From: UMGS1590 sp036303105
GTDB lineage: Bacteria; Bacillota; Peptococcia; Peptococcales; Peptococcaceae
NCBI GenBank assembly: GCA_036303105.1
Contig: JAXJBF010000132.1
Location: forward strand, 1 to 64,000
Length of the DNA: 64,000 nt
Direction of reading: 5' to 3'
A program made the position numbers and the translations under genes. The notes beneath the pieces were generated by a model. It did no database searches. It worked only from the letters and a program-made list of their open reading frames with translations, and was not told where the DNA came from. Shown here piece by piece: positions 43,511 to 51,782 of this stretch (positions are counted from its first letter, which is position 1; each line of letters begins with the position of its first letter).

Positions 43511-43557
43511 TGGTCCCTGCTTTTTGAACCATTCAGCGAAAAGCAGGGACCATTTAT
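43511..43557 (+). terminator. Intrinsic terminator
   Basis: TGGTCCCTGCTTTT pairs with AAAAGCAGGGACCA over a loop of about 18 bases, then TTTATT. Confidence 0.8.
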
Positions 43558-43781
43558 TACAAATTCTGCGCAAAAGCCATTAAATTTTTCGCACGATATG
43601 TATTTAGATACAATAAAAATATTATCTATGTTAAAATAATTATATAGTGTCAAACCTTTGCCGAAACCGGTGTTTTTAACTGGTTCAACAAGGAGACGGT
43701 TAAAGTCGACGCAGCGTGTAGACGGATAACGGAATACGTAGTCTGAATTTATTGAGCATTTATAACAGAGAGGAAGCAACA
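43558..43781 (+). other. AT-rich gap and possible structured leader
   Basis: No gene seen. First half is AT-rich with TATAGT-like elements near 43646-43651, a plausible promoter. The second half is less AT-rich and holds AACCGGT/ACTGGTT (about 43666-43686) and several GACG/CGTC blocks that could fold in a leader RNA. I recognise no known riboswitch class. Confidence 0.35.
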
Positions 43782-43982
43782 ATGATGATGCAACGATGTG
43801 ACAACAAACGAGAATGCCCTTGCACGTATGATTGCCCGCGCCATGGCAAATGCTGTGAATGTGTCGCACACCACCGAGACCACAACGAAGGGGTTCCTGG
43901 CTGTTTCTTTTCCAAGGAAGCCGAGGCCACGTACGACCGCAGCATAGAGGCGTTGGCTAGAGATCATGGAATTATTAAATAA
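43782..43982 (+). CDS. Cysteine-rich small protein, DUF6485-like
   Basis: 66 residues from tandem ATGs at 43782 (GAGAGGAAG upstream). Eight cysteines, most within RCDNKRECPCTYDCPRHGKC and CECVAHHRD, then GCFFSKEAEATYDRS. The pattern fits a family of small Cys-rich proteins common in anaerobes (DUF6485-like), presumably metal- or cluster-binding. Function unknown. Confidence 0.8.
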   Translation: MMMQRCDNKRECPCTYDCPRHGKCCECVAHHRDHNEGVPGCFFSKEAEATYDRSIEALARDHGIIK

Positions 43983-44041
43983 GAATGCATATTTGGTAGA
44001 TATCACGAAGTGATGAATGATTGACCAAGGAGGAATCACTG

Positions 44042-44653
44042 ATGAACAATCGTCAAAAGAACACCATTCAGTCTGAACCGCCACACATTATTGGGCTGTC
44101 ACACATTTGCATTTTTGTCGATGATATGGAGCAGGCCGTGGACTATTACCGCGATCTTTTGGGCGTACAGCCAGACCATTGCTTGTCTCACTGGAAAAAC
44201 GAAGGCTTTTTCAAGGCTGGTGGCTTCGTGGACGAAGCGGCCGATGGGGATGTTTCCATTGCCTTTGTCAATGTGCCAGGAACTAAGCTGACATTAGAAC
44301 TGATGCAGTATCACTATCCAAAAGGACGGACAGAGCCAGTGGTCTTTGCGGCCAACGATGTGAGCGGTGCGCGCCATGTGGCCTTGAAAGTGACCAACAT
44401 TGAAGCTGCCTTTGCCCATATCCAGTCCATGCCAGACACTCGACTGATCAATGAGACCGAAGCCTACAAAGTTTACCAGATCAGCGAAACGCAGCCATCG
44501 GATGTTCGCTTCTTTGACCAGGCGCCAGGCGAAACCGATACGCGCAATATTGAGACCGCTAATATTCTGGGGCAGGTGCGTTATTTCTACTTTATTGATC
44601 GCTACGGCTTGCAATGGGAGTTTGAGCAGGGCCACACCGATATTGGAGACTGA
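44042..44653 (+). CDS. VOC-family (glyoxalase/dioxygenase fold) protein
   Basis: 203 residues from ATG 44042 (AAGGAGG upstream). Begins the VOC fold with GLSHICIFVDDMEQAVDYYRDLLG; the second half has ARHVALKVTNIEAAF and FYFIDRYGLQWEFEQG, so the His/Glu metal positions of a bicupin-like VOC dimer are partly visible (H30, H126, E197 region). Could be a lyase, epimerase or dioxygenase-type enzyme; substrate unknown. Confidence 0.85.
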   Translation: MNNRQKNTIQSEPPHIIGLSHICIFVDDMEQAVDYYRDLLGVQPDHCLSHWKNEGFFKAGGFVDEAADGDVSIAFVNVPGTKLTLELMQYHYPKGRTEPVVFAANDVSGARHVALKVTNIEAAFAHIQSMPDTRLINETEAYKVYQISETQPSDVRFFDQAPGETDTRNIETANILGQVRYFYFIDRYGLQWEFEQGHTDIGD

Positions 44654-44747
44654 TTGCTGATAAAACATCAAATAGTGCCCGGCGTTCCAAATTCCAGACA
44701 ATGACCGATTGTACTGTCATTTTATACTAAGAAAACAGCTTTTATAG

Positions 44748-44802
44748 GCCCTTCAAGGAGCAAAACTCGAGCCTCAAATTTCGAGGCAGCGCCAAGGAGG
44801 GC
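44748..44802 (+). other. Imperfect stem with two competing inner hairpins
   Basis: GCCCTTC (44748-44754) faces GGAGGGC (44796-44802). Inside, CTCGA/TCGAG (44766-44770 with 44781-44785) and GCCTC/GAGGC (44771-44775 with 44783-44787) exclude each other. It lies before TTCAAA-18-TATAAT (44811-44840), the likely promoter of the next gene. Could be a small RNA, a leader or a degenerate terminator. Confidence 0.35.
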
Positions 44803-44893
44803 TTTCATTATTCAAAAAGATCGGCCTGCCGTTGTATAATGGAGATAAGAGCGCTAAGATTAACGAGATGCAGTGAAAAACAGGAGGATACAG

Positions 44894-45325
44894 ATGACAT
44901 ATTGTGGGTTGGATTGTTGTGGGCAATGTCCCAGGGCGGCAGCGTGCGGCGGTTGTGAGGCCACAGGCGGCCGTCCTTTCGGCGGAAGCTGCGTGGCAGC
45001 CGAATGGGTTCAGCAGGGCGGCGCAGAGCGCCTGGCACAGGAAAAGCAGCGGCTTATTGCCGAGGTGAACGCGCTGGATATTCCGCATGTAACGATGACG
45101 GAAGTGACGCTTTTGAATGGCTTTTATGTGAATTTGGCCTACCTGCTGCCGGGTGGAGACACGGTCAAGCTCCTGCAGGACCAGCGTGTTTATCTGGGCA
45201 CGCAGATTGCACAGCCAGACAGCGATCGCTTTTATGGCGTTGTGGCCGACGACCAGTTTCTTTTGATCAGCAGTTATGGCCCTGGCGGGGAAGCACCGAA
45301 CATTGTTCTGTATAAAAAACGTTGA
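44894..45325 (+). CDS. DUF3795-like cysteine-rich protein
   Basis: 143 residues from ATG 44894 (AGGAGG upstream). N-terminal cysteine cluster YCGLDCCGQCPRAAACGGC, as in DUF3795 proteins, suggests zinc or Fe-S binding. The remainder is a mixed domain without recognisable catalytic motif. Single gene between a TATAAT at 44835 and a strong terminator. Confidence 0.75.
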   Translation: MTYCGLDCCGQCPRAAACGGCEATGGRPFGGSCVAAEWVQQGGAERLAQEKQRLIAEVNALDIPHVTMTEVTLLNGFYVNLAYLLPGGDTVKLLQDQRVYLGTQIAQPDSDRFYGVVADDQFLLISSYGPGGEAPNIVLYKKR

Positions 45326-45343
45326 ATATGATGTGGCGTGTAT

Positions 45344-45389
45344 TAAAAAGCCGTGGAAAGACGATGACAGTCTTTCCACGGCTTTTTTG
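45344..45389 (+). terminator. Intrinsic terminator
   Basis: AAAAAGCCGTGGAAAGAC pairs with GTCTTTCCACGGCTTTTTT. Confidence 0.93.
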
Positions 45390-45422
45390 CTGAGCTGAAA
45401 GTTAAGCATCATCGGTGAACAA

Positions 45423-46331
45423 TTAATGTGCGTTTCTTTTCCTGGCCATATATTCTTTGATGATTGCAATGAAGCGCTGTACGGTGTCACTGGGTGTTTT
45501 GGCATATACAATGCCATAAGGCATCGTGTAGGTCCAGTGCATGGGAAGGGTGACAATGGAGGGATGAACATCCTTCCAGATGTCCAGTGTTTCCATGATG
45601 CAGCCCATTTGCTCACATTTATTGAAGACAGTGGCATCATAAAAATTTGGTGTGTCAAAGATCGTGATTTGTGGATGCAGCGTTTCAATTTCATCGCGCA
45701 TTCTGTTAAGAGTTGGGGATTCGCCTCTTTTTACCAACATGAAAATTTCGCCGGCCAAGTCTTCCCAAGTGAGGCTGCCCTTTTTTGATAGTCTGTGTCG
45801 CCGAGGAACAGCAATGCAGCAATTTACAGGAGTGAGCGGCAGAATGTTGTAGCGTTCTTTCCAGGTGAGTGAATCACAAGGCCCAACGAAACAATCAATC
45901 TCATGACCGAGAGAGTCCAGCATCGTTTTCATATTGGCGGGGCTGTCATCAAAAGGGACGATATGAATATTGATTGGCAGCGTACCGTCGTCAATATCGG
46001 CCCAGAGATCAACCAGTGTTTTACATGGCCGCAAAATAGAGGTACCAACACGAATGGCTTGTTGTTCCTCTTTGGCAATCTGTCGTGCCCTGGCGATCGC
46101 TTGCTCAGATTCTGCGATGATTTGTTTGGCTGCTTGATAGATGGCGCGGCCGGCGGCAGTTAGTTGGGTGCCCTGATTGGTGCGAATAATCAGCTGGACT
46201 CCAACCTGTCCTTCCAATTTGTTGATTTGGTTCATGACTGAGGCGGGGGTGATGTACAGCTTCTTGGAGGCTTTTAAAAAACTCCCCTGTTCGGCTACGG
46301 CAACAAATGTCTTCAGTTCTCGTGAATACAT
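45423..46331 (-). CDS. LysR-family transcriptional regulator
   Basis: 303 residues from ATG 46331 (AAGGTGAT upstream); the frame extends 52 codons further 5' but only this start gives the standard MYSRELKTFVAVAEQGSFLKA-type N-terminus. HTH: LYITPASVMNQINKLEGQVG. Substrate-binding domain follows. Divergent from an AKR-FMN reductase-SDR operon at 46444, only 112 bases apart, and so its probable regulator. Confidence 0.92.
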   Translation of the reverse strand: MYSRELKTFVAVAEQGSFLKASKKLYITPASVMNQINKLEGQVGVQLIIRTNQGTQLTAAGRAIYQAAKQIIAESEQAIARARQIAKEEQQAIRVGTSILRPCKTLVDLWADIDDGTLPINIHIVPFDDSPANMKTMLDSLGHEIDCFVGPCDSLTWKERYNILPLTPVNCCIAVPRRHRLSKKGSLTWEDLAGEIFMLVKRGESPTLNRMRDEIETLHPQITIFDTPNFYDATVFNKCEQMGCIMETLDIWKDVHPSIVTLPMHWTYTMPYGIVYAKTPSDTVQRFIAIIKEYMARKRNAH

Positions 46332-46443
46332 GGTGATCACCTTCGCTTTTAGATTTTCTAAAAACGATTGTAAGATATTGGTGGCTTCTGTGTCAAATGT
46401 TTCCACGCTACAATAATGGCAGAAAGTGAAGGGAGGATGGTTC

Positions 46444-47241
46444 ATGGAAACACTTACCTTAAACAACGGGGTAAACATGCCGCTCATTGGCTATGGCACT
46501 TATCAAACGCCAGCGTCACAAACTGAGGACTGTGTGCTTACGGCCATTCAAGCAGGGTATCGTTCCATTGATACGGCGCAATGTTATGGCAACGAACGGG
46601 AAGTTGGGCGTGCGTGTCGTCGTTCAGGTGTGGCCAGGCAAGAGTTGTTTATTACGACGAAGCTATGGGGCTGTCATGGCTATTCAGATGCCGTGCGTGC
46701 CATTGATCGTTCATTGCAGGCATTGGCATTGGACTACATTGATCTGTTATTGATCCACGAGCCCAGCGGTGATGTGCATGAAATATACCGTGCTATGGAA
46801 GATGCCTATCAGGCAGGTAAGCTGCGTGCTATTGGAATCTCTAATTTTATGGAAGCACGTTATCTGGATTTGGTGAATCATTGTAAGATCATTCCGGCAG
46901 TCAATCAGGTAGAGACGCATGTGTTCCGTCAACAGAAGGCATTGCGTGCGCTGGAAAGCCAACTTGGCACCAGGCATGAAAGCTGGTCGCCGCTGGCCTG
47001 CGGCCGGCATCAAATTTGGCAGCAGCCAGTGCTTTTGGAGATAGCGGCCCGTTACCAGAAGAGTGTTTCGCAGATTGCATTGCGGTTTTTGACCCAACAG
47101 GGCATCGTTGTCATTCCGAAAAGCACACAGCTGCAGCATATGCGTGACAATTTAGCCTCCATGGATTTTGCTTTGGGTCCGGAAGACCTGCAGGCCATTG
47201 AGCAGTTGGAAGAGGGAAAAAGCTTGTTTGCCTGGTGGTAA
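46444..47241 (+). CDS. Aldo/keto reductase (second LysR-linked cassette)
   Basis: 265 residues from ATG 46444 (GGGAGG upstream). Tetrad: DTAQCY, TTKLWG, LLIHEP. C-terminal VIPKSTQLQHMRDN. Closely parallels the AKR at 7942: METLTLNNGVNMP against MEYLTLNNGVQMP, and ends KSLFAWW against RSLFGWY. Part of an operon with a flavodoxin-fold reductase (19 bases downstream) and an SDR. Substrate unknown. Confidence 0.93.
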   Translation: METLTLNNGVNMPLIGYGTYQTPASQTEDCVLTAIQAGYRSIDTAQCYGNEREVGRACRRSGVARQELFITTKLWGCHGYSDAVRAIDRSLQALALDYIDLLLIHEPSGDVHEIYRAMEDAYQAGKLRAIGISNFMEARYLDLVNHCKIIPAVNQVETHVFRQQKALRALESQLGTRHESWSPLACGRHQIWQQPVLLEIAARYQKSVSQIALRFLTQQGIVVIPKSTQLQHMRDNLASMDFALGPEDLQAIEQLEEGKSLFAWW

Positions 47242-47260
47242 GCAGAAAGGAGTGGCATAT

Positions 47261-47770
47261 TTGTCTAAAAACATTGTGATTTTGAATGGGGCAGCACGGC
47301 GTCAGGGCAGTACCAATCAATTGGTGCAGGCATTTGCTGAAGGTGCACGCAGTGCTGGACATCATGTTCGTGAATTTTATTTAGAGGGTATGCATATTCA
47401 AAGCTGTAAAGGCTGTCTTCATGCCAGCAACGTGCCGACGCATCCATGTTCACAGAGAGACGATATGGATCAAATTTATGCAGCATTTGCCGACTGTGAC
47501 GTTGTGGTGTTTGCTTCGCCGGTGTATTTTTGGACGATTACAGGGCCGTTGAAAACAGCCGCTGATCGTCTCTACGCATCCTTGGAATGTCTTGGATATG
47601 ATGGGTTTGTGCGTGAAAGTGTATTGTTGATGACGGCTGGTGGTTCAGATTATTCTCAAGCCGTGACTTGGTATCGTACTTATGAACGCAACCTCGGCTG
47701 GAAAAATCGTGGTGAAATATTGGGGCGTGGACAAACCAAAGCAGCACGTCATTTAGGGGCGTCATTATGA
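47261..47770 (+). CDS. Flavodoxin-fold NAD(P)H-dependent oxidoreductase
   Basis: 169 residues from a TTG start with AAAGGAG upstream. FMN loop LNGAARRQGSTNQL, then SCKGCLHASN with two cysteines and FASPVYFWTITGPLKTAADR. Resembles NADPH-dependent FMN reductases/iron-sulfur flavoproteins but shorter than the copy at 9859. Its stop precedes the SDR ATG by 41 bases. Confidence 0.88.
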   Translation: MSKNIVILNGAARRQGSTNQLVQAFAEGARSAGHHVREFYLEGMHIQSCKGCLHASNVPTHPCSQRDDMDQIYAAFADCDVVVFASPVYFWTITGPLKTAADRLYASLECLGYDGFVRESVLLMTAGGSDYSQAVTWYRTYERNLGWKNRGEILGRGQTKAARHLGASL

Positions 47771-47811
47771 CGCTTTACTTTACATCAAAGATAGAGAAAG
47801 GATTGGATACA

Positions 47812-48462
47812 ATGAAAAAAACAGTATTTGTTGTGGGTGCAGGAAAAGGCCTCGGGAATGCGGTGGCTCGTCAATTTGCAGCGCATGATTTTCGTGTGGT
47901 TTTGATGAGTCGTCATACTGAGCATTTGAGCGCGTATCAGCAAAGTATGCAGGATGAAGGCATTGAGGTAGACACTCAGGTTGTCGATGCTTGTGATCAA
48001 GTGGCTTTGGCTGAAGGCATGCAGCAAGCAATACAGCGTTTTGGAGTACCTGATGTGTTATTTTATAATGTGGGCATTACGACAGCCGACAGCGAATTGC
48101 CGCATGCCGTGACTGTCTCTGACATGCAGCAGCGCTATCTGGTTGATGTGCTGGGTGCTTATACTTGCATTCAGCAAGTTCTTGGTGACGCATTCAGTGC
48201 AAAGCAGGGTGCCATTCTTATTACGGGCGGTGGTCTGGCTATGTATCCTAATGCGGCTTATCTGCCGCTTTCAATGGATAAGGCGGCGTTGCGTGCCATG
48301 GTGCAGGCGCTTCATCCTGTGTACAAGGACGCTGGCATTTTTATTGGGTCGGTGCAGGTTTGTGATACAATTGGCGGTTCAGAGCGCTATATGCCGGAAA
48401 AGATCGCTGAACAATTTTGGACACTGTATCAGCAGCGGTCAGAAAGCGAGATCGTTTATTAA
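47812..48462 (+). CDS. Short-chain dehydrogenase/reductase lacking the catalytic Tyr motif
   Basis: 216 residues from ATG 47812 (GAAAGGA upstream). Rossmann start VFVVGAGKGLGNAVAR, and a sheet-4 NVG in place of NAG. At the catalytic site the protein reads YLPLSMDKAALRAM: the Lys and following helix are kept, but the position four before Lys is Leu instead of Tyr. An atypical or altered SDR. Third gene of the LysR-linked operon, ended by a terminator. Confidence 0.85.
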   Translation: MKKTVFVVGAGKGLGNAVARQFAAHDFRVVLMSRHTEHLSAYQQSMQDEGIEVDTQVVDACDQVALAEGMQQAIQRFGVPDVLFYNVGITTADSELPHAVTVSDMQQRYLVDVLGAYTCIQQVLGDAFSAKQGAILITGGGLAMYPNAAYLPLSMDKAALRAMVQALHPVYKDAGIFIGSVQVCDTIGGSERYMPEKIAEQFWTLYQQRSESEIVY

Positions 48463-48477
48463 TTAAATAACATTGGG

Positions 48478-48512
48478 CAGCAGCCTTCTGGTTTAGAAGG
48501 CTGCTGTTTTTT
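48478..48512 (+). terminator. Intrinsic terminator
   Basis: CAGCAGCCTTCT pairs with AGAAGGCTGCTG over GGTTT, followed by TTTTTT. Confidence 0.93.
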
Positions 48513-48561
48513 CAAATTGCAGGGAATTAGCAGGATCTACAAAAAAGATTTGTTTCTGTTG

Positions 48562-48612
48562 TTGACACGGTGTCAAAAAGATGCTATAGTGTGTATATTG
48601 ACACGATGTCAA
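48562..48612 (+). promoter_or_regulatory. Promoter flanked by two TTGACAC-type palindromes
   Basis: TTGACACGGTGTCAA (48562-48576, perfect dyad) and TTGACACGATGTCAA (48598-48612, one mismatch), centres 36 bp apart. The first contains the -35 TTGACA; the -10 TATAGT is at 48585-48590 after a 17-base spacer. Binding of a dimer at both sites would block the promoter. Likely ligand-controlled TetR-type operators; the TetR gene at 50488 is the candidate. Confidence 0.8.
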
Positions 48613-48644
48613 AATGTGATGTGTTATAAAGAAAGGTGATTGTT

Positions 48645-49199
48645 TTGAAGAAGAATATTGGACCAGCACTGGCACTTTATCCGATGCCTGTTGTGGTGGT
48701 CGGAGCAATGAATGGTGAGAAGCCAACTTGGACTTTGGCTGCACATGTTGGCATTATTGGTCATGACAAAATTTTGGTCAGCCTTGCCAGCGCCCATTTT
48801 ATCAATGACTGCATCAAAGATGGCGGTAAGCTGTCGCTCAATCTGGTGGATGAAGGCATGCTTGCAGAGGCTGATTATGTAGGCGCTGTCAGCGGCGCGA
48901 AAACCGATAAGTCGACGGTGTTTGTCTATGATGAAGGTGAAAACGGTGCACCGGTCATCCAAAAGGCACCGCTTACCATGACTTGCTCGGTGGTAGATCT
49001 TTATGAAACGACAGGCTTTGAAAGTTTTATCTGCACCATCGATCAAACCTATGTAGATGAAGCACACCTCAATGCTGAAGGTAAGATTGACTACCAGAGT
49101 CTTAAACCGGTTTTGTTTGAATTCCCAACGTATGAATATCTTAAGACGGGCGATGTGATTGGAAAATGTCTGTCATTTAAAACAACTGTAGAAGCGTAA
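48645..49199 (+). CDS. Flavin reductase family protein (FMN-binding split barrel)
   Basis: 184 residues from a TTG start with AAAGG upstream (GTG 48636 also in frame but overlaps the RBS). Flavin-binding signature ALYPMPVVVVGAMN, then TLAAHVGIIGHDKILVSL, and a C-terminal split-barrel. Could reduce free flavin or act as a flavoprotein reductase such as a ferric reductase. First gene of an operon with an Fe-ADH and probably the TetR gene, controlled by the double operator upstream. Confidence 0.88.
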   Translation: MKKNIGPALALYPMPVVVVGAMNGEKPTWTLAAHVGIIGHDKILVSLASAHFINDCIKDGGKLSLNLVDEGMLAEADYVGAVSGAKTDKSTVFVYDEGENGAPVIQKAPLTMTCSVVDLYETTGFESFICTIDQTYVDEAHLNAEGKIDYQSLKPVLFEFPTYEYLKTGDVIGKCLSFKTTVEA

Positions 49200-49214
49200 A
49201 AGGAGTGGCGGAAT

Positions 49215-50384
49215 ATGTTAAATCATTTCTCATACTGCAACCCAACCAAATTGTACTTTGGCAGTGATGCCTTGAACAATCTGGCAGGCGAGCTGGAAAA
49301 ATATGGCTCGAATGTTGTTTTGATTTATGGCGGTGGTTCCATTAAAAAGAATGGCATCTATGATGATGTGATGAAGATCCTGAACGATTGCGGCAAAAAT
49401 GTTGCAGAAATTAGCGGTGTCATGCCAAATCCAACCCTCGCTAAATTATATGAAGGGATTGATATTGCGCGTGCACATCAGGCGGATTTGCTGCTGGCTG
49501 TTGGCGGCGGATCGGTGTGCGATTACGCCAAGGCAGTGTCTGTGTCTGTTCACTGTGACGAAGATCCATGGGAAAAATATTATCTGCGTTTTGAAGAACC
49601 TTCCTGTGACACATTGCCAGTGGGCTGTGTGCTGACCATGGTGGGCACTGGTTCAGAAATGAACGCCGGGGCTGTCATCACCAACGAAGACACGAAGATG
49701 AAAATCGGACATGTTTTTGCTGATGAAAAAATCATGCCACGTTTTTCCATTTTGAACCCGATGTACACCAGGACACTCCCACATTATCAGATGGTGTCCG
49801 GTATCTACGATATTTTCAATCATATCTGTGAGCAGTATTTTTCTGGCGAGGACGACAACACCAGCGATTACATCAGTGAAGGCCTGATGCGTTCTGTGTG
49901 CCATGCCAGCCTGATTGCCAATAAAGATCCTCAGAATTATGAAGCGCGCAGCAATCTGATGTGGTCGGCAACATGGGCGCTGAACACCTTGGTGGCTTGT
50001 GGGAAGACCACCGATTGGATGGTGCATATGCTGGGGCAGGCAGTGGGGGCTTACACCAACGCGACCCACGGCATGACGCTGGCGGCAGTTTCCTTGCCTT
50101 ACTATCGCCATATTTTGCCTTATGGTTTACAGAAGTTTAAACGTTTTGCGGTGAATGTCTGGAATGTAGATCCAGCTGGCAAAACCGATGAAGAAGTGGC
50201 CAATGAAGGGTTGGCAGCCATGGAAGCCTGGATGCGCGAATTGGGACTGGTCATGACCATTTCTGAATTGGGCGCAACGCCAGATATGATCGAAGGCATT
50301 GCCGACAGTACTTTGGTCATGACTGGCGGTTATAAAGTGCTTGAACGCGATGAGATCGTTGAAATCTTAAAAGAAAGCCTGTGA
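49215..50384 (+). CDS. Iron-containing alcohol dehydrogenase (butanol dehydrogenase/YqhD-like)
   Basis: 389 residues. Starts NHFSYCNPTKLYFG, typical of YqhD/BdhA. NAD(P) loop GGGSVCDYAKA; metal ligands Asp and His in YDIFNHICEQYF, and His in MVHMLGQAVGAY and ATHGMTLA. It reduces aldehydes to alcohols, likely with NADPH. Its ATG is 15 bases after the flavin reductase stop, with AAAGGAG between. The pair plus TetR looks like an aldehyde-detoxification cassette. Confidence 0.93.
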   Translation: MLNHFSYCNPTKLYFGSDALNNLAGELEKYGSNVVLIYGGGSIKKNGIYDDVMKILNDCGKNVAEISGVMPNPTLAKLYEGIDIARAHQADLLLAVGGGSVCDYAKAVSVSVHCDEDPWEKYYLRFEEPSCDTLPVGCVLTMVGTGSEMNAGAVITNEDTKMKIGHVFADEKIMPRFSILNPMYTRTLPHYQMVSGIYDIFNHICEQYFSGEDDNTSDYISEGLMRSVCHASLIANKDPQNYEARSNLMWSATWALNTLVACGKTTDWMVHMLGQAVGAYTNATHGMTLAAVSLPYYRHILPYGLQKFKRFAVNVWNVDPAGKTDEEVANEGLAAMEAWMRELGLVMTISELGATPDMIEGIADSTLVMTGGYKVLERDEIVEILKESL

Positions 50385-50487
50385 TTAGCCGCTGGCAGCA
50401 GTCAAGTGTTTGACGCCACCTAACAAATTGCATACAATAAAATGGTACTGTTTGTGGTGCATCACATGAAAAAGGGAGCAATCAGTC

Positions 50488-51129
50488 ATGCCAAAAGGAT
50501 CAGAAGCATTAACACGAGCCAGAAAAGAAGAAATCATCAACGCCTGTGCAGACTTGTATGAAACCATGAATTTTAAAGATGTGACCTTGAAAGACATCAG
50601 CAAGAAAACGTCGTTCACACGCACATTGATTTACTATTATTTTCATACTAAAGAGGAAATTTTTCTTGCCTTGCTGCAGCGGGAATATGAAGCTTGGATT
50701 GAAGATCTGGAGGTGCTGTTAAACACCTATGAACAGATGTCTGTGGAACAGTTTGCTGATGCACTGGCTCAGTCGTTGGAGCGGCGTCACCGCTTGCTAA
50801 AGCTCATGTCCATGAACCATTACGACATGGAAGCCAACAGCCGCATGGAAAATCTGGTTGCTTTCAAGGTGGCTTATGGGAATGCCATGAAGGCAGTGAC
50901 ACGATGCTTGGAAAAATTCTTTCCACAGCTGTCACCGCTTGAGCGCCAAAGCTTTATTTACGCGTTTTTCCCGTTTATGTTCGGCATTTATCCATACACC
51001 GTGGTTACCGACAAACAGCGAGAGGCCCTCGCGCAAGCCAATGCCGACTATGTGTACTATTCCATTTACGAGCTTACACACTCGATGGTTTTAAAACTTT
51101 TGCAAGGCGCAGATGAAGTGTCTTGCTGA
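50488..51129 (+). CDS. TetR-family transcriptional regulator
   Basis: 213 residues. HTH: ALTRARKEEIINACADLYET, TLKDISKKTSFTRTLIYYYFHTKEEIFLALL. C-terminal ligand domain of the type found in firmicute TetRs with about 210 residues. AAAAGGGAG upstream of ATG. Most likely repressor of the flavin reductase/Fe-ADH promoter. Ends in a terminator convergent with the Rrf2 gene. Confidence 0.92.
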   Translation: MPKGSEALTRARKEEIINACADLYETMNFKDVTLKDISKKTSFTRTLIYYYFHTKEEIFLALLQREYEAWIEDLEVLLNTYEQMSVEQFADALAQSLERRHRLLKLMSMNHYDMEANSRMENLVAFKVAYGNAMKAVTRCLEKFFPQLSPLERQSFIYAFFPFMFGIYPYTVVTDKQREALAQANADYVYYSIYELTHSMVLKLLQGADEVSC

Positions 51130-51137
51130 AACATACA

Positions 51138-51175
51138 AAATGGCCCTGCCTTTCATTAAGGCAGGGCCATTTTTA
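51138..51175. terminator. Convergent terminator
   Basis: AAAATGGCCCTGCCTT pairs with AAGGCAGGGCCATTTT over TCATT. Confidence 0.93.
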
Positions 51176-51613
51176 CTTTGCTGATGCTGTGAGATGGTGG
51201 AAATCATCGATCATAGATTGCAGGGTGGTGTCTTCCATGGTAGATTGGATGGCTTCTTCAATTTGGTGGTAAGGTTTTTGCAGCACTTGATGGATGTTTT
51301 GCGCCACAGGGCAGGCGCGGCCTTGGCAAGGGTGAATGCCGATCAGCGACGACAATCCTTTTGGCTCCAAAGCACTGTAAATTTGATAAAGGGTGATTTG
51401 CGAGGGATCGGCACAGAGTTTCGCCCCGCCGGTACCGCGCGGCACAGTGATCAGTCCGGCTTTTTTAAGGGCGCTGAGAATGTTGCGAATGACCACAGGA
51501 TTGCAGCCTGTGCTCTCGGCGAGAAGTTTGCTGGTGACTTTGGCAATGCCGTTGGCTTCGTGAATGAAGATGAGGCAGTGAACGGCAATGGAGCATTTTG
51601 TACTTATTTGCAT
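51173..51613 (-). CDS. Rrf2-family transcriptional regulator
   Basis: 146 residues. Rrf2 winged HTH MQISTKCSIAVHCLIFI and TSKLLAESTGCNPVVIRNILSALKKAGLI. The sensing region has HPCQGRACPVAQNI with two cysteines, plus Cys7 and an early Cys in TGCNP, in the style of YwnA/NsrR relatives; Fe-S binding is possible but not shown. AAAGGAG upstream of ATG. Divergent from the small ORF/EFR1 genes, whose promoter is embedded in GATGTAA repeats. Confidence 0.92.
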   Translation of the reverse strand: MQISTKCSIAVHCLIFIHEANGIAKVTSKLLAESTGCNPVVIRNILSALKKAGLITVPRGTGGAKLCADPSQITLYQIYSALEPKGLSSLIGIHPCQGRACPVAQNIHQVLQKPYHQIEEAIQSTMEDTTLQSMIDDFHHLTASAK

Positions 51614-51644
51614 GGTGGGCTCCTTTCAAGCAATTGTCAAATCA

Positions 51645-51698
51645 GATGTAACTATTGACATTACATCTTGGTGATGCTACACTGTTCAAAGGATGTAA
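51645..51698 (+). promoter_or_regulatory. Promoter within GATGTAA/TTACATC repeats
   Basis: GATGTAA (51645-51651), TTACATC (51661-51667) and GATGTAA (51692-51698) surround a good promoter: TTGACA (51655-51660), 17 bases, TACACT (51678-51683). The first two form a dyad over the -35. Probable Rrf2 operator controlling 51783-52718. Confidence 0.7.
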
Positions 51699-51782
51699 TA
51701 ATTATTATTACAACGTAAATTGTAACAGTCTTTGCGTGAGGTTGCAAGATGATGATCGAACATAGGAGGAAAGAGGGGTTGT

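Noticed and set aside
43558..43781. tRNA or known riboswitch
   Set aside because: No cloverleaf, no CCA-end pattern and no recognisable conserved core of a known class.
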